From assembly GCF_005280735.1 (NCBI RefSeq), contig NZ_CP040077.1, positions 1,798,001 through 1,862,000 of the forward strand: a stretch of 64,000 nt of DNA. The letters are read 5' to 3'. Positions 1 through 9,800 of this stretch are shown here, in pieces. Made by a program: the position numbers and the translations under genes. Numbering within the stretch: the stretch's first letter is position 1; the number at the start of each line of letters is the position of its first letter. The stretch comes from Trinickia violacea. Its GTDB lineage: Bacteria > Pseudomonadota > Gammaproteobacteria > Burkholderiales > Burkholderiaceae. Under the pieces are notes generated by a model. That model was not told where the DNA came from and ran no database searches. It was given only the letters and a program-made list of their open reading frames with translations.

Positions 1-2373
1 GGCGCGCCGCCCGCGCAGGCCGCGACAGTGGTCGCGCCGCCGTCGCTGCAGAGCTTTATCAACGCCGTGTCGAATCCGGCGTCGGCGCCTGCGCCGGCCT
101 CAGCGGCTTCCGCCGCCGAGGCCGCATCGGCGCCGTCGCCCGCGAGCCAGGCCGAGATCGCCCGCTCGCTCGACAACGTCATCTCCACGCTCGACAACGA
201 CCGTCAGCGCACCGCGCTCGTCGCGCAACTGAAGAAGCTGCGCGACGCCACGCGCAATCTCGCGCCGGCGGCGGCGTCGGGTGCGCAAGCGGCGCAGCAG
301 ACGCCGGGTCTCCTGGGCGCGATCGCGTCGGGGGTTGTCTCGATCGAGGCGCAAGTGCGCCACGGCGATACGCCGCTGCGCTACTGGGCGAGCCGTCTAA
401 GCGCCGCCGGCCTCGATCTCTACGCGATCGCGACCGGGCAGGGCGCCAATTCGCCGGGCCACGTGCTGCTGGATCTGTGCGCGATGCTCGCCGCCTGGGG
501 CGCGTGCGCCGGCGCACTGATCTATCTGCAGCGCCGGCTGCATGCGCGCTACGGCATCGACGCCGGGCTGCAGCCGAATCCGTCGACGAGCCAGCTGATC
601 ATCTTCGCGCTGCGCCGCGTGAGCCCCTGGGTGCTCGCGTTCGTCGTCGTGCTGTCGATCTCGCATTCGCTTGCCGATTCGCTCGGCCGCACGCTCGCGA
701 TGGTGATCGCTTATGCGATTGTCGCGGGCGCCGTGTTCTCGGCGATCTGCCTGATCATGTTCTCGATGTTCGGCTCCGGCCATCGGCGCATCGCCGTGCA
801 CGCGCTGCTACGCCACGCGCGGCGCCTCTTGTTCGCGATCGGCATTTGCGGCGCGCTCGGCGACGCCGCCGTGAACTATCAAGTGGCGGGCCAGATCGGC
901 AACAACCTCGCGTCGCTGATCTCGACAGCCGCGAACATGGCGGCCGCCGTCCTGACCGGCTACTTCGCGCTTGCGTTCCGCCGTCCTGTCGCGCACTTGA
1001 TCCGCAACCGCAGCTACGAAAAGCGCGTGCGCCGCAAGGCCGCGACTGAAGCGTTCGACGTGCTCGCATCGCTCTGGCAACTGCCGATGCTGCTGCTCGC
1101 GGGCGCGTCGGTCGCCGCGACGCTCGCGGGCATGGACAGCTCCGAAAACGTGCTGCAGATTTCGGTCGTCACGGCGCTCTTGCTGGTGCTGGCCTTTTTC
1201 CTGTGCGCGGTCGTGATGCGCTTGACGCGTCTGGACGAAGCGCGTGCCCGCCGGCGGCGCTCGGCCTACGTGACGCGTCTTCTGCGCTTTATCGGCACGC
1301 TGATCACGCTGTTCATCTGGCTCGCGTTCCTGGAGTTCGCGTCGCGGCTGTGGGGCTTTTCGATCGCGCAGATCGTCGAGGACAGCGTGACCGCGCGCGG
1401 CATCGCGCATGCCGTGACAGCGATTTTGATGACGGTGTTTATCGCGTGGCTCGTGTGGATCGCGATCGATACCGCGATACTGGAAGCGCTCAATCCGAGC
1501 GGGCCGCGCAGCAAGGCGCGCTCGCCGGGCACGCGCGCGCGCACGATGCTGCCGCTCGTGCGCAACGCCGTGCTCGTGACGATCCTCACGATCGCCGCGA
1601 TCGTCACCGCCGCGAACCTCGGCATCAACGTGACGCCGCTCTTGGCCGGTGCCGGCGTGATCGGCCTCGCGGTCGGCTTCGGCGCGCAGTCGCTCGTCTC
1701 CGATCTGATCACGGGCCTTTTCATCATCATCGAAGACACGATCTCGGTCGGCGATTGGATCGATCTCGACGGCGGCCACGCAGGGACCGTCGAGCACTTG
1801 ACGATCCGTACGGTGCGCCTGCGCGACGGGCAGGGCGCGGTGCACTCGATCCCGTTTTCGCAGATCAAGATGGTGAAGAACCTGTCGCGCGATTTCGCGT
1901 ACGCGGTGTTCGAGGTGCGCGTGCCGTTTTCGGCCGATGTCGAGCACGTGACGCGCCTGATTCGCGAAGTCGGCGCCGAGTTGATGGCGGACTTCCGCCA
2001 TCGCCGCGAGATGCTCGGGCCGGTCGAGGTGTGGGGGCTCGATCGCTTCGAGCAGAACTGGATGGTCGTCAAAGGACAGATCAAGACGCGGCCGCTGCAG
2101 CAGTGGAGCGTCGCGCGCGCGTTCAATCTGCGTGTGAAGCGCAAGATGGATCAGGCCGGCATCGACATTCCGGTGCCGCAGATGGAGGTGCATATGGCGG
2201 AGCGCGAAGGCTCGCCTGTGAGCTCAGGCGCAGCGAAGAGCGCCGCGGGGCCGCACGGCGTGGCGGGATCGCACGACCTGTCGCATGAACCGCGCCCGGC
2301 GCCGCCCGCTACTGATCAGACTGCGCAAGTGACGCCGCAGATCTCCGCCACGGGCACATCCGGCAAGGCGTGA
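1..2373 (+). CDS. MscS-family mechanosensitive ion channel, large YbiO-type (5' end outside window)
   Basis: Large multi-spanning inner-membrane channel that would open under hypo-osmotic tension and release small solutes. The reading frame is open to base 1, so the gene starts upstream; 790 codons are visible. The N-terminal part is Ala/Pro-rich and then shows a helical periplasmic-type segment, followed by about ten hydrophobic segments. The conserved pore helix and beta domain lie near residues 545-640: AGVIGLAVGFGAQSLVSD, then a GLFIIIEDTISVGDWI stretch, which is the MscS signature. The cytoplasmic alpha/beta domain follows (about 640-730), with a disordered tail rich in Ser, Ala and Pro. 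Length and the long N-terminal extension resemble E. coli YbiO rather than the 286-residue MscS. It is convergent with the dioxygenase gene. Family assignment is firm; gating properties are unknown. Confidence 0.93.
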   Translation, partial: GAPPAQAATVVAPPSLQSFINAVSNPASAPAPASAASAAEAASAPSPASQAEIARSLDNVISTLDNDRQRTALVAQLKKLRDATRNLAPAAASGAQAAQQTPGLLGAIASGVVSIEAQVRHGDTPLRYWASRLSAAGLDLYAIATGQGANSPGHVLLDLCAMLAAWGACAGALIYLQRRLHARYGIDAGLQPNPSTSQLIIFALRRVSPWVLAFVVVLSISHSLADSLGRTLAMVIAYAIVAGAVFSAICLIMFSMFGSGHRRIAVHALLRHARRLLFAIGICGALGDAAVNYQVAGQIGNNLASLISTAANMAAAVLTGYFALAFRRPVAHLIRNRSYEKRVRRKAATEAFDVLASLWQLPMLLLAGASVAATLAGMDSSENVLQISVVTALLLVLAFFLCAVVMRLTRLDEARARRRRSAYVTRLLRFIGTLITLFIWLAFLEFASRLWGFSIAQIVEDSVTARGIAHAVTAILMTVFIAWLVWIAIDTAILEALNPSGPRSKARSPGTRARTMLPLVRNAVLVTILTIAAIVTAANLGINVTPLLAGAGVIGLAVGFGAQSLVSDLITGLFIIIEDTISVGDWIDLDGGHAGTVEHLTIRTVRLRDGQGAVHSIPFSQIKMVKNLSRDFAYAVFEVRVPFSADVEHVTRLIREVGAELMADFRHRREMLGPVEVWGLDRFEQNWMVVKGQIKTRPLQQWSVARAFNLRVKRKMDQAGIDIPVPQMEVHMAEREGSPVSSGAAKSAAGPHGVAGSHDLSHEPRPAPPATDQTAQVTPQISATGTSGKA

Positions 2374-2413
2374 CGCCACGGCGCGAGCTTTGATCGGCAA
2401 TGGCGATCGGGGT

Positions 2414-3103
2414 TTAGACCAGTGCGCCGGCTTCGACGCGCACCAGATCGTTGACGTGCGTCGCGATCTGCGTGCCGGCTACGCCGTAGAGATGCAGCGA
2501 TACGGCGGGCGCCGCGCTGCAGTTGCCGAGCTTGTGGATGCCCGTCGTCCCGGCGCGCACGTAAGACACCGCGCCGGTCTCGCGCGGATGCGTGCGCGCT
2601 TCGGTCGCGCAGCCCGCCTCCTCGTTCCAGTCGTAGACCGTTTCCGTTAGCGTTCCGTCGATCACCGCGTAGCCGCACCAGGTATGGTGAGCGTGCACGG
2701 GACTCGCCTGTCCGGGTTGCCAGACCAACGCGACGAGCGCATAGCGCCCGCGCGGATCGGCGGCGAGCAGATGCCGGCGATAGCAGTCGGCTGAGCCTTC
2801 GCGTTGTGCCGGCGCGAGCAGGGTTTCGTCGGCCGCGGCCTGCGAAAGCGCTGCGCGCACGCGGCGCGCGAATTCGGCGCTGTGCGACGGCTCGACGGCA
2901 TGCGCGGCGGCGCGGAACGCGGCGTCGAGCGCTTCGCACAAGCGCGCGAGCGCGGGGTTCACGCGAGCGGCGAAATTCGGCTCGGCGGTTTCTTCAAGGG
3001 GGCACGGCTCGGCGAACACGATGGGCGTGTTCAGCACGGCGGCATCCTTGCCGGACGCGCTCGAAGCGCGGGCGTAGGGGCTGAATTCGGCATCGAGGTT
3101 CAT
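2414..3103 (-). CDS. Cysteine dioxygenase-family thiol dioxygenase (cupin)
   Basis: A 229-residue cupin of the cysteine dioxygenase family, which oxidises a thiol (cysteine or 3-mercaptopropionate) to its sulfinate using Fe(II) and O2. The first cupin motif PVHAHHTWCGY supplies His137 and His139 and the second, VSLHLYG, supplies His204, which together form the expected three-His iron site. Cys143 lies next to the site, but whether it forms the Cys-Tyr crosslink known in mammalian cysteine dioxygenase cannot be told from sequence. It is divergent from an Lrp/AsnC regulator 125 bp away, an arrangement that suggests amino-acid-responsive control of sulfur amino-acid breakdown. Substrate choice between cysteine and mercaptopropionate is not decided. 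Confidence 0.88.
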   Translation of the reverse strand: MNLDAEFSPYARASSASGKDAAVLNTPIVFAEPCPLEETAEPNFAARVNPALARLCEALDAAFRAAAHAVEPSHSAEFARRVRAALSQAAADETLLAPAQREGSADCYRRHLLAADPRGRYALVALVWQPGQASPVHAHHTWCGYAVIDGTLTETVYDWNEEAGCATEARTHPRETGAVSYVRAGTTGIHKLGNCSAAPAVSLHLYGVAGTQIATHVNDLVRVEAGALV

Positions 3104-3151
3104 GGGAGCTCCGTCGGGAATTGGTGTTGTTCGATGCCATATTTATACCGG

Positions 3152-3180
3152 TTTGCACGTAGAAAGAGTTTTCATATAAT
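3152..3180 (+). promoter_or_regulatory. Sigma-70-like promoter of the Lrp-type regulator
   Basis: TTTGCA at 3152-3157 and a perfect TATAAT at 3175-3180 are separated by 17 bp. The predicted start site near 3187 leaves a leader of about 40 nt before the ATG at 3229. The region is strikingly AT-rich for this genome. Confidence 0.65.
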
Positions 3181-3200
3181 TCCCCGCATAAACTAAAAAG

Positions 3201-3215
3201 TAGAAAATTCTTCTA
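3201..3215. promoter_or_regulatory. Lrp-type operator (autoregulatory site)
   Basis: The 15-mer TAGAAAATTCTTCTA matches the E. coli Lrp consensus YAGHAWATTWTDCTR at 14 of 15 positions and has perfect TAGAA/TTCTA arms. It lies just downstream of the predicted transcription start and before the Shine-Dalgarno AGGGAG, where bound protein would block its own gene. It could also act on the divergent dioxygenase gene. Confidence 0.6.
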
Positions 3216-3228
3216 GGGAGCCGCGCAA

Positions 3229-3711
3229 ATGGGAATGGACCTGATTGATAGAAAGCTCCTCGAATTGCTCCAGGAGGATGCGACGATGCCGGTGGCGGAG
3301 TTGGCGCAGAAGGTCAATCTGTCTCAGACGCCTTGCTGGAAGCGCGTGCAGCGGCTCAAGGAGGCGGGCGTGATCCGCGCGCAGGTCGCGCTGTGCGATC
3401 CGCGCAAGCTCGGGGTCGGAACAACGGTGTTCGTCGCAGTGCGGACGAACCAGCACACCGAGGAATGGGCGCAGAACTTCACGCAGGCCGTGCAGCACAT
3501 TCCGGAAGTGGTCGAGGTGTATCGGATGAGCGGCGAGACGGACTATCTGCTGCGCGTCGTGGTGTCGGATATCGACGATTACGACCGCGTCTACAAGCTC
3601 CTGATTCGCGCGGTGCCGCTCTTCGACGTCAGTTCGAGCTTCGCGATGGAGCAGATCAAGTATTCGACCGCGCTGCCGGTGCGCGGGCCGGTGATGGATC
3701 ACGGGCGTTGA
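3229..3711 (+). CDS. Lrp/AsnC-family transcriptional regulator
   Basis: A 160-residue feast/famine regulator. An N-terminal winged helix-turn-helix (about residues 4-60, with DLIDRKLLELLQEDATMPVA then the recognition helix region LSQTPCWKRVQRLKEAGVI) is followed by the RAM ligand-binding/oligomerisation domain (about 65-150, with VYRMSGETDYLLRVV). The start at 3229 has AGGGAG eight bases upstream; an in-frame ATG at 3235 is an alternative. Divergent from the thiol dioxygenase gene, so it probably senses cysteine or a related amino acid and controls that gene and itself. The ligand is inferred from context only. Confidence 0.93.
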   Translation: MGMDLIDRKLLELLQEDATMPVAELAQKVNLSQTPCWKRVQRLKEAGVIRAQVALCDPRKLGVGTTVFVAVRTNQHTEEWAQNFTQAVQHIPEVVEVYRMSGETDYLLRVVVSDIDDYDRVYKLLIRAVPLFDVSSSFAMEQIKYSTALPVRGPVMDHGR

Positions 3712-3881
3712 CGCGAGCGTTGATTTTCGCGGCGCCGGCTCGCTGCTGAAAATCGCCGGGTTTACCTCGACGCGCCGCGAGCGGAAGGCCACGGCATGCG
3801 CATTGCTGCAAGGCTTTAGCAAGCCGCATGCGCGTAGAATGCCGGCTTCCTTCTGTTTTAAGCACTCGCAAAGTCCGCACC

Positions 3882-4091
3882 ATGAGCGATCCGCGCAGCA
3901 ACAAGAATCCCACCGTTCGCATCGGCATTTTCATTGTGGTCGTCGTGCTGTTCGTGATCGCGACGCTGCTCTATAACGCCATTTCCCAGAAGCGCGAGTA
4001 CGACCGCGAAAACGCACCGGCCAGCGATACACCGGCGGCCGTGGCCGCGAGCGCGGCGACGGCGGCTTCGGCGAGCGGGGCGTCGCAGTAG
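3882..4091 (+). CDS. Small single-span membrane protein
   Basis: A 69-residue protein starting MSDPRSNKNPTVRIG, with one transmembrane helix (about residues 12-30, rich in Ile, Val, Phe and Leu) and an Ala/Ser-rich tail that would lie in the periplasm. An in-frame upstream ATG at 3828 exists, but the extra residues look like translated leader sequence, so 3882 is preferred. No domain is recognised. It is convergent with the FUSC-family gene, whose stop is 45 bp away. Function unknown. Confidence 0.65.
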   Translation: MSDPRSNKNPTVRIGIFIVVVVLFVIATLLYNAISQKREYDRENAPASDTPAAVAASAATAASASGASQ

Positions 4092-4135
4092 CGAACGCAT
4101 GCCATGCGGGCGCTCGATTTCGCCGAGCGCCTCAT

Positions 4136-6589
4136 TCACTCCTGCGGCAACCGGATCACGCCCGCATCCTTGCGGATCAGAAACGACGCCGCCAGCATCT
4201 GCTTGCACTGGTGCGCGAGCAGCTTCACGTCGTGCGTGAGTTCCGGCGGGAACGCGTCGGATTTTTCGGCTTCCACGGCCATCAAGTCCAGTTCGCGCGT
4301 GAGCTGCTTCGTGATTTCCGCCTGATCGGCTGGCGGCTCGCCGGCAAGCGCCCGCGACAGATTCTCGCGAACGGCCGATAACGCTCGCTGCAGCGCCTGA
4401 AATCCGCCGCCCTCGTGCTGCACGGTGTTGCGCAGGAGCGGGGCTGCCGCCGTGATCTGCGAGGCGAGCACATGGCTTTGCACGAGCAGGTCGTTGATTT
4501 CGGCGACGAAGTGCTGGTGCGCTTTCGGTTCGATCATCATGCGCTGAAACGCCTGCCCGAGATTGGCGAAGGCGACGTGCATGTGCTTGCGCGCGAGGCG
4601 GTAGCGGAATTCGCGTTCATGTGCGGCGTTGGCCGGCGTGGACTTCGATGCGGCGGGTGATCCCGGAGCGGGCCCTCCCGCGGCGGGTGATCTCGGGGCG
4701 GGTGATCTCGCGGTGGCTGACGCCGATGCGCTCGCAGCCGCGGTTGCCAGCGCACTGCCCGCCGGCAAGGCGAGGGGACTTGCCGCAACCTCGACGGAAT
4801 GGACGCGGGCGCCGGATCCGATGGCGACGGCATCCGTCGCAACCGCTTCCGCAGGCACCGCGGCGGCGACCGGCTTGCCGCCCATCCACCAGCTCGCCTC
4901 GAGATACTGACGCGTGGCCGAAACCATGTCTTTGATGAGCTTGCCCATCAGCCGGTATTCCCAATACGGGAACAGGCGGCTTGCGGCGATCGCGATCATG
5001 CAGCCGATGAAGGTATCGATCGCGCGTTCGCCGATGATACGCATGCTGCCCGGCGCGAGCAGATGGAACATCAAGAGCACATACGACGACGTGAACACCA
5101 CGCTCGCCGCATAGTTGAAGAGCAGGAGGCTGTAGCTCATCACCATCGACGCGAACATGATGACGAGCAGAATCCACGGATCCTTCACGAGCAGCATCAG
5201 CGCGATACTCGCCGCGCAGCCGATCGCCGTGCCGACGATACGCTGCGTGTTGCGCTGCTTGGTGAGCGAGTAGCCGGGCTTCAAGATGATGACGCTCGTC
5301 ATCACGATCCAGTACGCGTTCGTAAGCGGCAGGAGACGCCCGAGCCAGAAGCCGACGGCCACCGCGATCGTCACGCGCAGCGCGTGCCGGAAACTCGGCG
5401 AGGCCATCGTGAGATTCGAGAAGATCTGCCTGAACGGCACGCGGCGGCTCGAGATGAAGCGCGAGAGCGTCTGGTCGATACGCATCTCGGTGTGCGTCGG
5501 CGGCTCTTCGCTCGTGAGGCTCTTCTTGATCTTGTCGATCTGGCGCGTGGCGCTCCAGATGCGCCGGAACGTGGCCGACACCGTTGCATAGGCTTCCGGA
5601 TTTTTCTTCGGTAAATCGCGCTTGCGCATCAGCTCGAGCTCGTATTCGATCGCGCGCAGCTCGGCCTTCATGCTGGCGTGCGACTGCGGCGGCCGGTTTT
5701 GCAGCACGGCGAGCCCGATCTCCTCGAGGTCGCGCGCCGCTTTGCGGATCAGATCGCGATAGAAAATCATCAGGTCCGAGCTGCCGAACGTCTTGCGCAC
5801 GAGCGGGTAGTCGGGGTGGGCGCCGACGAAGAGATCGTGCAGGTCGACCGAATTGATGAACAGATTGAAGAGCATCGTGCGGCGCGGGTCGAGCTTGCCG
5901 CTCCTCAACTTCGGCAGGTTGCGCAGCACGATGTCGCGCGCGGCGTCCTGCATTTCGACTGCGGCAATCTGCTTGGCGACGAGGTTACGGTAGCACTCGT
6001 CGAGATCGGATTCGAGCTCGTAGAAATCGGCGCGCGCGAGCAGATAGTTCGCGCAGGCAAAAAGGCCTTCGGCGAGCGCCTGCTTCTCGATCCGATAGGC
6101 CATCCAGCGCGATACGAGCGTCGCCCAGTACGTGTACCAGAGGCCGCCCGCGAGCATCCACCCCGCGTTGACGAGCGCCTGCATCGGCGTGAAGTGCTCT
6201 TCGAGCGTCACGACCATCATGAACAGCGTGGCGAAGCTGATCTGCGGCCAGCGGTTGCCGTACACGACAATGAGCGACAGCACGAACGTCAACGGCACGA
6301 CGGTGGCCCACAGCGCAAGCACGTTGAACGTGGCAAGGCCGGTGGCGAGCGCGGACAGAAAGCCGATCACGCTGCACGCGAGCATTTCGTTGTGCTTGTA
6401 CTTGAGCGGACCGGGCATGTCGACGACGCACGCGCCGAGCGCGCCGGTGGCGATCGTGAAGCCGAGCTCCTGATTCTTGAAGACGATCAGGCACAGGACG
6501 GCCGGCAGCGAGACGCCAACGGCGATGCGCAGCCCGCCAAAGAAGTACTGGCTATAGAGGAACTTTTTGATTTCGACCGAATAGCGCAT
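4136..6589 (-). CDS. FUSC-family inner-membrane transporter (YccS-like)
   Basis: An 817-residue fusaric-acid-resistance/YccS-type membrane protein, a family linked to export of aromatic acids. It has the classical two-repeat design: a first membrane bundle (about residues 12-180), a long cytoplasmic helical region (about 180-400) and a second bundle of FUSC_2 type (about 405-560), followed by a low-complexity Ala/Pro/Ser linker and a helical C-terminus. The start MRYSVEIKKFLYSQYFFGG at 6589 is preferred over an upstream ATG at 6649 because the extra 20 residues are Arg/Pro-rich and atypical. No membrane-fusion partner gene (AaeA/EmrA type) is adjacent, so substrate and partner are unknown. 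Confidence 0.85.
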   Translation of the reverse strand: MRYSVEIKKFLYSQYFFGGLRIAVGVSLPAVLCLIVFKNQELGFTIATGALGACVVDMPGPLKYKHNEMLACSVIGFLSALATGLATFNVLALWATVVPLTFVLSLIVVYGNRWPQISFATLFMMVVTLEEHFTPMQALVNAGWMLAGGLWYTYWATLVSRWMAYRIEKQALAEGLFACANYLLARADFYELESDLDECYRNLVAKQIAAVEMQDAARDIVLRNLPKLRSGKLDPRRTMLFNLFINSVDLHDLFVGAHPDYPLVRKTFGSSDLMIFYRDLIRKAARDLEEIGLAVLQNRPPQSHASMKAELRAIEYELELMRKRDLPKKNPEAYATVSATFRRIWSATRQIDKIKKSLTSEEPPTHTEMRIDQTLSRFISSRRVPFRQIFSNLTMASPSFRHALRVTIAVAVGFWLGRLLPLTNAYWIVMTSVIILKPGYSLTKQRNTQRIVGTAIGCAASIALMLLVKDPWILLVIMFASMVMSYSLLLFNYAASVVFTSSYVLLMFHLLAPGSMRIIGERAIDTFIGCMIAIAASRLFPYWEYRLMGKLIKDMVSATRQYLEASWWMGGKPVAAAVPAEAVATDAVAIGSGARVHSVEVAASPLALPAGSALATAAASASASATARSPAPRSPAAGGPAPGSPAASKSTPANAAHEREFRYRLARKHMHVAFANLGQAFQRMMIEPKAHQHFVAEINDLLVQSHVLASQITAAAPLLRNTVQHEGGGFQALQRALSAVRENLSRALAGEPPADQAEITKQLTRELDLMAVEAEKSDAFPPELTHDVKLLAHQCKQMLAASFLIRKDAGVIRLPQE
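4650..4709. repeat. 30-bp tandem duplication inside the FUSC gene
   Basis: Two adjacent 30-bp units (4650-4679 and 4680-4709) differ at about six positions; the second unit is itself made of related 15-bp halves containing GCGGGTGATCTCG. It keeps the frame and encodes a Pro/Ala/Ser-rich linker after the second membrane bundle, so copy number could vary without damage. Confidence 0.7.
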
Positions 6590-6822
6590 CGATTGGGCTG
6601 GCAGACAACGGGGGCGGTAAAGCGGACGGGCGGGCCATCGGGGCCACATCCCGGACTGGCGTCGAGTCTAACGTATTTTGCTGTCGCAAAGACTCGGCCG
6701 GACGGCCTAGTTTTTCGGGCTTGCACCCTTTGCTATGCTGGCGCTTTCGTTCGGCGTGCGTGGCTGCGCAAAGGTGTCTTTCACGCTGATCTTCACGCGC
6801 CGCACGCTTTTGCAAAGGCCCC

Positions 6823-9800
6823 ATGCTCCAGCTTTTCTACTCGAACCGTTACGAAACTCTGGTTGACGCGCTGCTCGACGACTTGTCGGCGGCGCCGTCC
6901 GATCCCTGGATCGCCCAGCAGATCATCGTGCCGAGCGCGGCGGTGCAGCGGCGGCTCGAGCTCGATATCGCCAGGCGCCAGGGCGTGTGCTCGAACGTGA
7001 ACTTCAGCTATCTGGCCCAATGGCTGTGGGCGCAGATCGGCGGCGTGATTCCGGTGCCCGCGCATTCGCCGCTTGCGCCCGACCGGCTCGTCTGGCGCTG
7101 CTATCGCCTGCTCGGCGACGACCATGCCGAGGCCGAATGGCATGCGTCGCCGCGTCTTTCGACCTATCTCGCCGCCGCCGACGCGCCGATGCGCTACGAG
7201 CTTGCGCGCCGCGTCGCGACCGTGCTCGATCACTATCTGACCTACCGGCCCGAGTGGCTCACGCATTGGCAGCAGGGCGGATCGATCTTCGCGGGAGGCG
7301 GCGATGCGTTGAGCGGTGCCGAGAGCCGCGGGCCGAACCTGCGTGGGGCGAGCGCCGCCGCGCGCGAGGACGAGCGCTGGCAGGCGGCCTTGTGGCGCGC
7401 GCTGCTCGCCGAGCTGGGCGGCGGCGCGGATGCCCGCTCGCTTGCCGCGGCCACGCCGCCTGCGTATCGCTTTCTCGCCGAGGCCCGTTCGCTCGACCTG
7501 GACGCCGTGATGCACGCGCGCTGGCCGGAGTCCGTCAGCGTATTCGCGCTGCCCACGATGCCGCCGCTTCATATCGCGCTGTTGCGGGAGCTGTCGCGCT
7601 GGATCGACGTACGTCTTTACGCAATGAACCCGTGCCGCCAGTTCTGGTTCGATATCGTGAGCGAAGGGCGCATCGAGGCACTCGATGCGGCCGGCCAACT
7701 CGACTATCAGGAAGTCGGCCACCCTTTGCTTGCGGAGTGGGGACGGCAGACCCAGGCGCAGTTGCACATGCTGCATGAACTGACCGAGAGCGCGGCGTCG
7801 GCCGAGGCCACGCGCTACGCCGAAAACCCCGCGCCGACGTGGCTTGCGAAAGTGCAGAACGCGATTCTTGACCTCGAGCCGGAAATCGACGCGGAAGCGG
7901 CCGATGGCGAAATGCCCGGCGAGCGCGGGATCGAAGTTCACGTCTGCCACAGCCTGTCGCGCCAGCTCGAAGTGCTGCATGACCGCTTGCTCGCCTGGTT
8001 CAACGAGTTCGACGATCTCGCGCCGTCCGATGTGCTCGTCGCGTGCCCCGATCTCGCGGCGGCCGGGCCGTTGATCGACGCGGTGTTCGGGACGACCGCG
8101 GGCGGTGCCGCGACCGATGGGCGCCGGATGGCCGACGCTCGGATCCCCTATCGCATCACCGGCTTGCCGCCCTCGCAGGCGAATCCGATCGCGCGCGTAC
8201 TGCTCGACTGGCTCGCGCTTGCCGAGCGCAGCGTCGGTGCGCCGGAGCTTGTCGAATGGCTGCGCGTCGACGCGGTGGCGGCGCGCTACGGCATCGATGC
8301 CGCCGCGCTCGAAACCGCGCAGGAATGGCTCGCTGCAGCGGGCGCGCGGCGCGGCTTGGCCCCAACGGTGCCCGCGGACGAAGCGGTGCCCGTCGCGCGC
8401 CATACGTTCTCCGATGCGCTCACGCGGCTCTTTCTCGGCTACGCGATGCCCGAAGGCGGCGAGCCGGTCGATGCGTGGCTGCCGGTCGACGGCGCGAGCG
8501 GCTCCGAGGGCGAGCTGCTCGGGCGGCTCGCGCGCTTCGTCGACGATCTCGACGGCTTTGCGCGCCGCACGTCGCAAACCCTGCCGCCGCAAGCCTGGAG
8601 CGAATTGCTGCTCGATGCGCTCGCGCGCTTCTTCGATCCCGGCATCGCGTTCGCCGATTCGCTCGCCGACGTGCGCGACGCGATCAACGCGCTCGTCGAC
8701 GTGATGCGCGAGGGCGCACCGGAGGTCGCGCTACCCGCGGCCGTCGTGCGCGCGGCGCTCACCGAGGCGCTCGACGACCCGGCGCGCGGCGGCGTGCCGT
8801 GGGGTGGCGTCACGTTCTCTTCGCTCACGAGCCTGCGTGGCTTGCCGTACCGCGCCGTGTGTCTGATCGGGATGGACGACGGCGTGCTGCCGAGCCTCGC
8901 GCGCGCCGATGAATTCGATCTGATGGCGGCGTTCGGCAAGCTCGGCGACCGGCAGCGGCGCGACGACGAGCGCAATCTGTTTCTCGACTTGCTGCTCGCC
9001 GCGCGCGACCGGCTGTTCATCGCCTACACGGGTCGCAGCATTCGCGACAATGCGGCGTTGCCGCCTGCCGCGCTCGTCGATGAATTGCTCGACCATCTCG
9101 CGCAGGTCTCGGCGGGGCCGGACGCAGCGCCCGCACAAGTCGACGAGGCGCGGCGCGCGTTCATCGTCGATCATCCGCTGCAGCCGTTTGCGGCCGAGTA
9201 TTTCGAGGGCAACAGCGTCGAAGGCAAGAGCGGGCTCTTCACGTACGACGCCGAGCGCGCCGTGCTGGCTGAGCGCATCGCGAGCGGCGAGCGTGTCCCG
9301 GCGCTTCCATTCTTCGCCGATCCACTCCCGCTCGAAGCGGCCGAATCGATTGCATTCGACGAGTTCGAGCGCTTCTGGCGGCATCCGGCGCGGGCGCTTC
9401 TGCGCGACAGGCTGGGCATCGTGCTCGCCGATGCGCAGGGCGAGCTGATCGATACGGAGCCGTTCGAGCTCGACTATGCCGGGCGCGATGCGCTCGCCGA
9501 GCGCTTGCTGCCGGCGCTGCTCGAAGCCGACGGCGACGCCGTGGCGGCGCGCGTGCAGCGGGTGGCCGAAGCAAGCCCGGAGCTGCCGGGCGGCGCGACC
9601 GGTGAGGTCTGGCGCAACCGCGAGCTGAGCGCGCTGAGAAGGCTCGCCGACAACGTGCGCAGCGAACTCGCGTCAGGCATCGAGCGTCTGCCGTTCGTCC
9701 TCGATCTCACGCCGCGCTGGCCCGACACGGGCGGCGTCGAATTGTTCGGCATGCACGGCGCGACACTGCGCGAAGGCATCGAAGCGACGCGCACGCCGCT

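Noticed and set aside
808..2193. 461-residue frame antisense to the MscS gene
   Set aside because: High-GC shadow frame, Arg/His-rich, no recognisable domain or ribosome-binding site, fully inside a strongly supported channel gene.
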